Below, piece by piece: positions 58,075 through 64,000 of a stretch of DNA of 64,000 nucleotides. Position numbers and translations under genes: made by a program. Numbering within the stretch: position 1 is the stretch's first letter; every line of letters starts with the position of its first letter. A model generated the notes under the pieces. The model had not been told where the DNA came from and did no database searches. It worked only from the letters and a program-made list of their open reading frames with translations. The DNA comes from Angiostrongylus vasorum (lineage: Eukaryota > Nematoda > Chromadorea > Rhabditida > Metastrongylidae), in assembly GCA_018806985.1 (NCBI GenBank), contig JADANN010000435.1:868001-932000 (forward strand), given 5' to 3'.

Positions 58075-59970
58075 GGTACCGTAGCTGGCGGTGGTTCTCG
58101 TCCTTTTAGGGCGGTCGGCCTTTAATTTTTTTCTCGACTGTCTTCAAATAACTCGATACGGCACCCGTCGTCTTTGCATTCTGTGTGATCTAACAGCCTC
58201 CGGCAGCGAAAATATTCGCAAAATCTTCCGACTAAAATATGCCTTGATTACGTGTTACACTATTCACTGTGATCAAAAGAAAAGAAAACTGCGCATCTTC
58301 CTCATTTGACACGACTGGTCAGAACTCGTGTGGACAAAGAGATTATTTCAGGTAGAACATTGGCGTCATTTTTTAATAGAGTTTAGCCCATCTCACTAGG
58401 AACAGAACCTATCGGCAACAAAACCCGGTGTATCACCTCTCTCTCAACTGATCTCATTACCGATTTCATCGCTCATAAATCGCATAACAAATTATTGTGT
58501 ACGAAATCCGACCCTGTTTTGAAGTTCCTCAGCTAGTTGTAAAAAAAATAAATTCGACTTAGGATATAAGTGCTATTTTTTTTGAAGGATATGCTAAAAA
58601 TAAAGCGTCACCCTCAACGTTGTGCGATCAATATCAACCGATACACTTTCGTCGATTATTTCACGATGTGTCCGAACTGTACAACACAGTCCAAAAAGAG
58701 TGCTAAAACAATAATAGCAACATTAAAAAAGAACAGGTAAAACGAGGGTCTAAACCTGGAGTTTCAATACGATATGAATCAGATTTGACTGGTTTGAGTA
58801 AGTAGATGGTTCACTGGAGGAATTAAAACGACGAAAATCGCTAAACTACCCGTCAAAATTAAATAGTTGTTTTTATTCTTGCACGCTTTACTAATGAAAT
58901 TATCTGATAACCCTATTATTTGTAGAGAAACAAAGTATTTTATGAGTTCGGGAAATAGATGATTTCAAACATTTGCTTTTTTCATGTTAGAAAGCGGATT
59001 ACTTCAAAGCAACGAAACAGTTACAGATAACTAACTCACAACGCCAGACTGATTTGAAGACGCTTTATGCTAAAATAATAGCCGCTGTCTAGTTTAAACA
59101 GATATAGTTGAGCCCCTACTTTAACCCTTGAATCCATTAAGCCCTGAAGATTTTGCGATCGTGATACAGGACTTCTTATTCTGCCACGGTGGGACTCTTC
59201 ATTTCTGGAGCAGTGAAACTTCTACACATGAAAATCTTACGATTTTAAGTGAGATTTTAACAGAAAAATTCATAAATCGTGTGAAGTTTCAAGAAAATGT
59301 CGAAGATGTCTGTCGCTCAAGCGATCTTGTTATATAGCGACTAGCTATCACGCAAATGTCTCAGTGCATACCATTCAAAACCAAATGCATTTGATGCGAC
59401 TGCTTCTTGTTTTCCCGAAGGGAAAAAAAAGTGAAGGAATTTGAGATATTGAGCTGTCTCTTTCAGATTACTACAGGGAAACATCTTTTTCGAAATCCAT
59501 GTTTTCATCCATTTGGAGCCGGAAAGTGTGTGTTTTAGGAAGAAAACATTCTGTATTTACACGGAAATTATTTTTGATACGGACAGCTTCGTGATGAATA
59601 GACCGCCGGTGATAACACTCGGAATAGTCTAATTGAAACAGCACTCAGTGGTTGGAATAACAACAGATATATGCAATTCAACTACATATCTGTCCAGAAG
59701 AAAGGAAGTCGACAAATTCCCATAAGAGAGTACACGAACAGTATAGGAGGCGACCGAAGCATCTTGTGTACAGGCTTGCAAAATCCTAAATCATCAGTAA
59801 AAGCAGGCGAAAAACGGATACAACACGAGCATGTTTGTACATACATGTTTCCCATATGTTCAACGTCTTCACAGAGAGATTTAAAACAACTCATCTGTGC
59901 ACATGTATTTCCCCATAATTTCACATGGTATGGAGCTTTCTAAACGAGGGATAAACAAAATGTAGAGCAG
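58075..59970. other. Gene-poor stretch
   Basis: AT-rich with no recognised gene, RNA or repeat. Short frames at 59128-59337 and 59671-59943 have no motif. Confidence 0.35.
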
Positions 59971-59978
59971 AAAATTAC

Positions 59979-60217
59979 TTGGTCACTTGGATGACCCGTC
60001 ATCACTGGTTGTGCGGGCTGCAGCATAATCTCCTTTTTTTTCGGAGTTTCACTGGTTTAGCCATGGTGGCTCCCTAGAGTGCCGAGGTGAGCCAGGCTAA
60101 AGTCTTCCCCTGGTCGTCACCAGCACATGCATTCGCCCCCCTTGTGGGCAGAGGGAGATTTGCCACAATGCGACTAGTTTGGTACTAGGACGACGACGGA
60201 TCCTGGCATTGGTTTTA
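59979..60217 (-). repeat. TAAG-tailed retroposon, copy 7 (family 2), truncated
   Basis: Minus-oriented 3' half (GACCCGTCATCACTGGTTGT to GACGGATCCTGGCATTGG), lacking the 5' portion. It faces copy 8 to form an inverted pair with a 45-bp spacer. Confidence 0.85.
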
Positions 60218-60261
60218 GCAGTATAAAAAATAGGAAACAGTACTTCACTCATTAATGAGGA

Positions 60262-60652
60262 CCTCCCAACGGTTTACCGCCTCATCGTAGCTGGGAGGTG
60301 TTCATGGGTGTAGGACAGCGATGTACAGCGGGGGAATCGTCCCCCCTCCCCCGGCAGGGGTTTCCCAGGCTGACGAGTCAGGCGTTTCCAAAAGGAAGCC
60401 TAGCTAAGAGTAAACCATTATCAGGATCCACCACCGTCCTGATATCAAAGTCGCATGGTGGCAAATCTCCCTCTTATCCAAAACGGCTGCGACTGGCTGA
60501 CGTGGTGACGACCCGGGCAGGACTTTGGCCAGACTGTCCTCGGGATTCCAGGGAACCACAATGGCTTAACCAGGAAATCTCCGGGAAATGGTGATTATGA
60601 TGGGGCTCGCACAACTAGTTAGGATGAGCCGTTCAAGTATCAAGTAAGTAAG
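60262..60652 (+). repeat. TAAG-tailed retroposon, copy 8 (family 2)
   Basis: Full-length plus copy, CCTCCCAACGGTTTACCGCC to CAAGTATCAAGTAAGTAAG. With copy 7 it forms a head-to-head inverted repeat of about 240 bp arms. Confidence 0.92.
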
Positions 60653-60659
60653 CAATGGG

Positions 60660-61990
60660 TATGAGCAATGTATCAATGTATCAGTCAGACAACGTCGAAT
60701 ATGGAGTATCTCAAAAACAACAACGGGAAGCAGATGCTGAAACGACTGAAAGTATATATCTCACCAACGACAGTCATAAAACCCTTAGTATTAAAAAAGA
60801 GCAAATAGATTCCGCGGTTATAAATACTTCACGATAGAATTCTAACTGGGTTTCCTAACCTTCATACACCAGTGAACAAGACATTAATCCTTCCTACTTA
60901 GCTGGATCTGATTCTTGCAAGTAACACTCCCTGAATGGTTTACAGTTCTGCATGTGATGATACGATTTTATTAGATTCAATAAAGGAACAAAATGTTATC
61001 ACTGGGAGTTAGTAATGACATTCTGCAAAACACTTCCATAAGCTACCACGAACACTATCTTAACAATAAGGGTAGGCGAAAAGCCTACTCGGCGCCAGCA
61101 TTTGTAAATCGCACAGAGGTGAACGGCACTATGCTAACTTTTTTCATCCAATTCTCCCTCACACATTCTATTCACATGTTTTTTCCCGTTTGTAAATCGC
61201 ACTTGCTGTCATTTTTTAAAGAGAACGAAAACCATTAGAGTTTACATAGAAAGAATTCTGAAAATTAGACGATAAAATTGTTTCGACAAATGTGGACGCG
61301 GTGGCTTACGAGGGCTACTGGTTAGCGAAAAAACGAGGTAACGTAGGAAATCGGTTCTCTGGAGAACAGTCAGTGCAACTCAACACTGCTGACCTATTCG
61401 AATTGAACTATGTAGTGAAGCAGCAAAAATTCATATTCAAATGTCAAAACATCTCGTAGTGAAATCGCATGCGAATTGAAACTACAACTCACTTTTAATT
61501 TCAGTTCAGTAGGGTCACACGCGTTGAGCCGTCTGTCGAATAGGGCCCTTGCAACGGCGGGCAGTGTTGGCTGGAAAAGATGTCCGTCAACTTGTCTTCT
61601 AGTTAGCAACATGTCACATGCCACTACGAAGAGAAAATATTTTAACAAGGAATAAAATTGAACAATTTCGCATCTTTTTTTACAGCAAAAGTCCTAACTT
61701 GCCCTTTTCAACTATAAGCGCTGTCAAACAAACCATTAAACAGTCAAAGCAAGAAAATCGCCACTTCTCTAGAAAGATCAGACATTTCGCAAAAGCTAAT
61801 GACCGATCTGGAATTTCGAACAGAGCAACAAATAATATGCCACAACTCACATTGCTCTTCAGTGGAATCGTTGTTCGAAGAAGCCAATGGATCGCCCTTC
61901 GTCTGCGGAACTGCCCTAACGACGAAAGGCTGCGCCCGTTTAGTTGACGATCGCAGTTCTCGTCTATATGAACACTAAACACTGACTCGA
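60660..61990. other. Region with no recognised gene; possible LTR-like sequence at the right
   Basis: No exon recognised. The segment leftward of 62065 could be an LTR of the putative minus-strand element described in the next entry, but no second copy is present to prove it. Confidence 0.3.
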
Positions 61991-62057
61991 TAGCACTTAA
62001 CGCATTTGGAAATAAACAAACGCGGCCAAAACAATGCCTTATTGTGCTTATGTTTCT

Positions 62058-62763
62058 TTACATCCCCCCCCTTTAGTGACGACATACGGAGCTAGCCGTA
62101 TATACAAAACAAAGTGGGCAATATGGCACTCGCAGGTCTGACACAAACTGTAGGCACAAGCCCTGTGGTATCAAGTGCATTTCGTGCCTACCACCATACC
62201 CATTCTGGTTTTGCAATAATTTCAAGCGTTTCGCCCATTTCGAAAAAAGAATTCCGATTCACGCTCACCATCACAGTGGTATATCCCCACCACCGGAACG
62301 TAAACAATACTACAGTACCCTTTGCCATAATACTCAATTTTGGAGGAAGTAATGGTAAAATAATCAGAGGTAACAAGTTAAAAGAGGTAAAGTTATTCAC
62401 AATATCCACCACTTTGCACTCGTGAGTATTAGGAACGGAACCTATGCAAAACGACTGCAGGACTCTTGCTATAAAGCCGTGCTTGAGGAGTACACGCAGA
62501 TCGATAGTGGAACGGTAACGGACTAGGAGTTTCAGGATGTGACTTACTTGCTTAATATGTCTTTTGCGACATGGAACGGTCAACGACGTTTTATCAAGTA
62601 TGTGTATTTTGAAGTGATTTAGCATCGTCGGGATATCCACGAATTCATGGTCGGGCCACTTAAAGCACAAAACGTCTAACACTACATGATCAATGTAGAA
62701 AGTTAAACGAACAGACACAAATAATAACTCACTCTGACTTTTTTTCTTAGACCATTTCACCAC
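62058..62763 (-). mobile_element. Possible 3' end of an LTR retrotransposon
   Basis: On the minus strand a 191-codon open frame (62188-62763, with FKWPDHEFVDIPTMLNHF and PKLSIMAKGTVVLFTFRWWG) is followed about 110 bp on by TAAAGGGGGGGGATGT (62060-62076). That has the form of a polypurine tract abutting an LTR starting TG. The open frame itself has no motif I recognise. The other LTR and pol would lie beyond the right edge. Confidence 0.3.
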
Positions 62764-62769
62764 ACTTCG

Positions 62770-64000
62770 CTCCTATAAGGTAATGCCGGCTTTGTTCCCT
62801 TCATCCGACTCTCTGAAATCTCATACAACGAAGGTGCTACATAAAGTGCATATGGTATTAGAAAACGATCACCTGATGCTTAGCGAATCTTGAGCGACGA
62901 GGTTTTGAACACTCGCCTATCAAGGATGGTTCGATAGTAACGCTGGGTTAAGAAAGACAACCAGCAGCCAGCTCCATTCTGACCCATTCTTCCTAAATAC
63001 AGCGCTGTCCGATCACACGGGTCAAATGGCGTCCACATCCCGTGAACGAAGGCAATTACTCGCTGTCAAAGCAGAACTGCTCATTCTAAGTAATTGAACT
63101 GTTATGAAGAGTACATAGGCAGGAGAGATACGACGGAAAACTAGTAGCATGGGAGTCAGAAAATCAGGAAACACAACAGACGGGTTTAAAATGTTCAATT
63201 CAGTAGATGTATGAACAGACTCAATAAAAGCAATCTTCAACACACTTAGATCGAACACATAAAAAGGTCGATTAGTCTTCTGGCAAAGGCATAACTTAAA
63301 GAAAAGATACGAAAAGAAAGAACAAATAGCAGCTCTTAAAGTGATGTACAGACATGAGAACGACAGAAAAAAACACCTTTAGAATGCATGTGAAAGAATC
63401 GAGAGGAAAGAAAACACCTCGGGATTGACCTCATCTTAAAGAAACTACCTGAACAGAACTGATTTGAAGGGAAGTAGAAACAGCACCAGTACGTTTTCGC
63501 AATCAAACAGCAGCGTATGTGGTGAACTGTCCCCTACGATCAACACGAGAGATGGCGTGTTTCCACTAATCGATTTCATAAAACGCTCGAAAATTGATCA
63601 ATACCTTAAAATTCACAGCAGAATTCTGTGAACCACATCCACTACAATCCATGTGCAGTGCATGAGCTTGAACTCGAACTAGCGTCACACTAGCCTTCAA
63701 TTAACTAACTTTTAAATTGTATCGAATAACCGAAATGCGTTATCTACGTCATCTGTAACTGCCACCTTACGTCCAAACTCTCATCTTTCAATGATCAAGA
63801 CCGTCGCCGTAACTCAATCGGTCACCAGAACAGTTCAGAGGTATCAGCTCGCTCATTCGCGGAACACAAAGCAGCCACATTTTTTTGTGTGGTATGATGC
63901 ACTTTTGCCTAATGTTTTGGCGAGAAGATAGCTATGGATAATTCGCCGATCTCTGCCCGGCCTCTGATTTATACAGAGGCGATCTGTTCGGCGTTAAGAC
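62770..64000. other. Right-edge sequence, no gene recognised
   Basis: No exon recognised. At about 63958-63984 the hairpin GCCTCTG / CAGAGGC has the TATA-box-like loop TATAAAT when read on the minus strand; meaning unknown. Confidence 0.3.

Noticed and set aside
1..64000. CRISPR arrays, operons or bacterial features
   Set aside because: The sequence is eukaryotic with spliced genes. The spaced repeats are transposons and microsatellites, not regular short repeats with unique spacers.

Overview
The window looks like a piece of a parasitic nematode genome, most likely a strongylid (hookworm-like) worm. The evidence is eukaryotic split genes with short exons, GT-AG introns and nematode-type acceptors, protein sequences that read as nematode orthologues, and a dense load of decayed retroelements of the RTE and Penelope types. 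The species call is inference. Two neighbouring genes, a PDI-2-like protein disulfide isomerase and a TOM1-like VHS/GAT protein, are also close neighbours in C. elegans (C07A12.4 and C07A12.7, from memory). 6-phosphofructokinase (pfk-1.1) is, as I recall, also on the C. elegans X, so this may be an X-derived block.

Layout: 1077-1732 (+) holds the last three exons of 6-phosphofructokinase, whose 5' part lies off the left edge or is unrecognised. 2622-4953 (-) is a complete three-exon protein disulfide isomerase of 493 residues, with a compact GC-rich promoter carrying an exact ER-stress element. 8049-24162 (+) is a TOM1-like endosomal sorting adaptor of about ten exons whose introns are swollen by RTE relics, SINEs and an AT microsatellite. 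24-41 kb has no gene I can name. It is a transposon yard: fold-back elements, hammerhead-like Penelope repeats, a Penelope GIY-YIG relic and a long decayed RTE element with a SINE nested in its reverse transcriptase. 41.8-51.6 kb (-) is a two-pore-domain potassium channel of the TWK type. 52-64 kb is again repeat-rich, with no gene I can name.

Four repeat families recur. (1) A tRNA-related SINE of about 265 bp, 12 copies, two with perfect target-site duplications. (2) A retroposon of about 390 bp ending in a TAAG tandem tail, 8 copies, one with a perfect 13-bp duplication. (3) A fold-back element of about 400-490 bp. (4) Penelope-derived repeats carrying hammerhead-ribozyme-like cores, including one inverted pair of about 700 bp. 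There are also short direct duplications and microsatellites.

The genes do not form a pathway: one acts in glycolysis, one in ER protein folding, one in endosomal sorting and one in membrane potassium leak. A recurring technical signal is that three exons are in frame with their neighbours only if one base is removed from an A or T run. This suggests homopolymer errors in the assembly rather than three broken genes.
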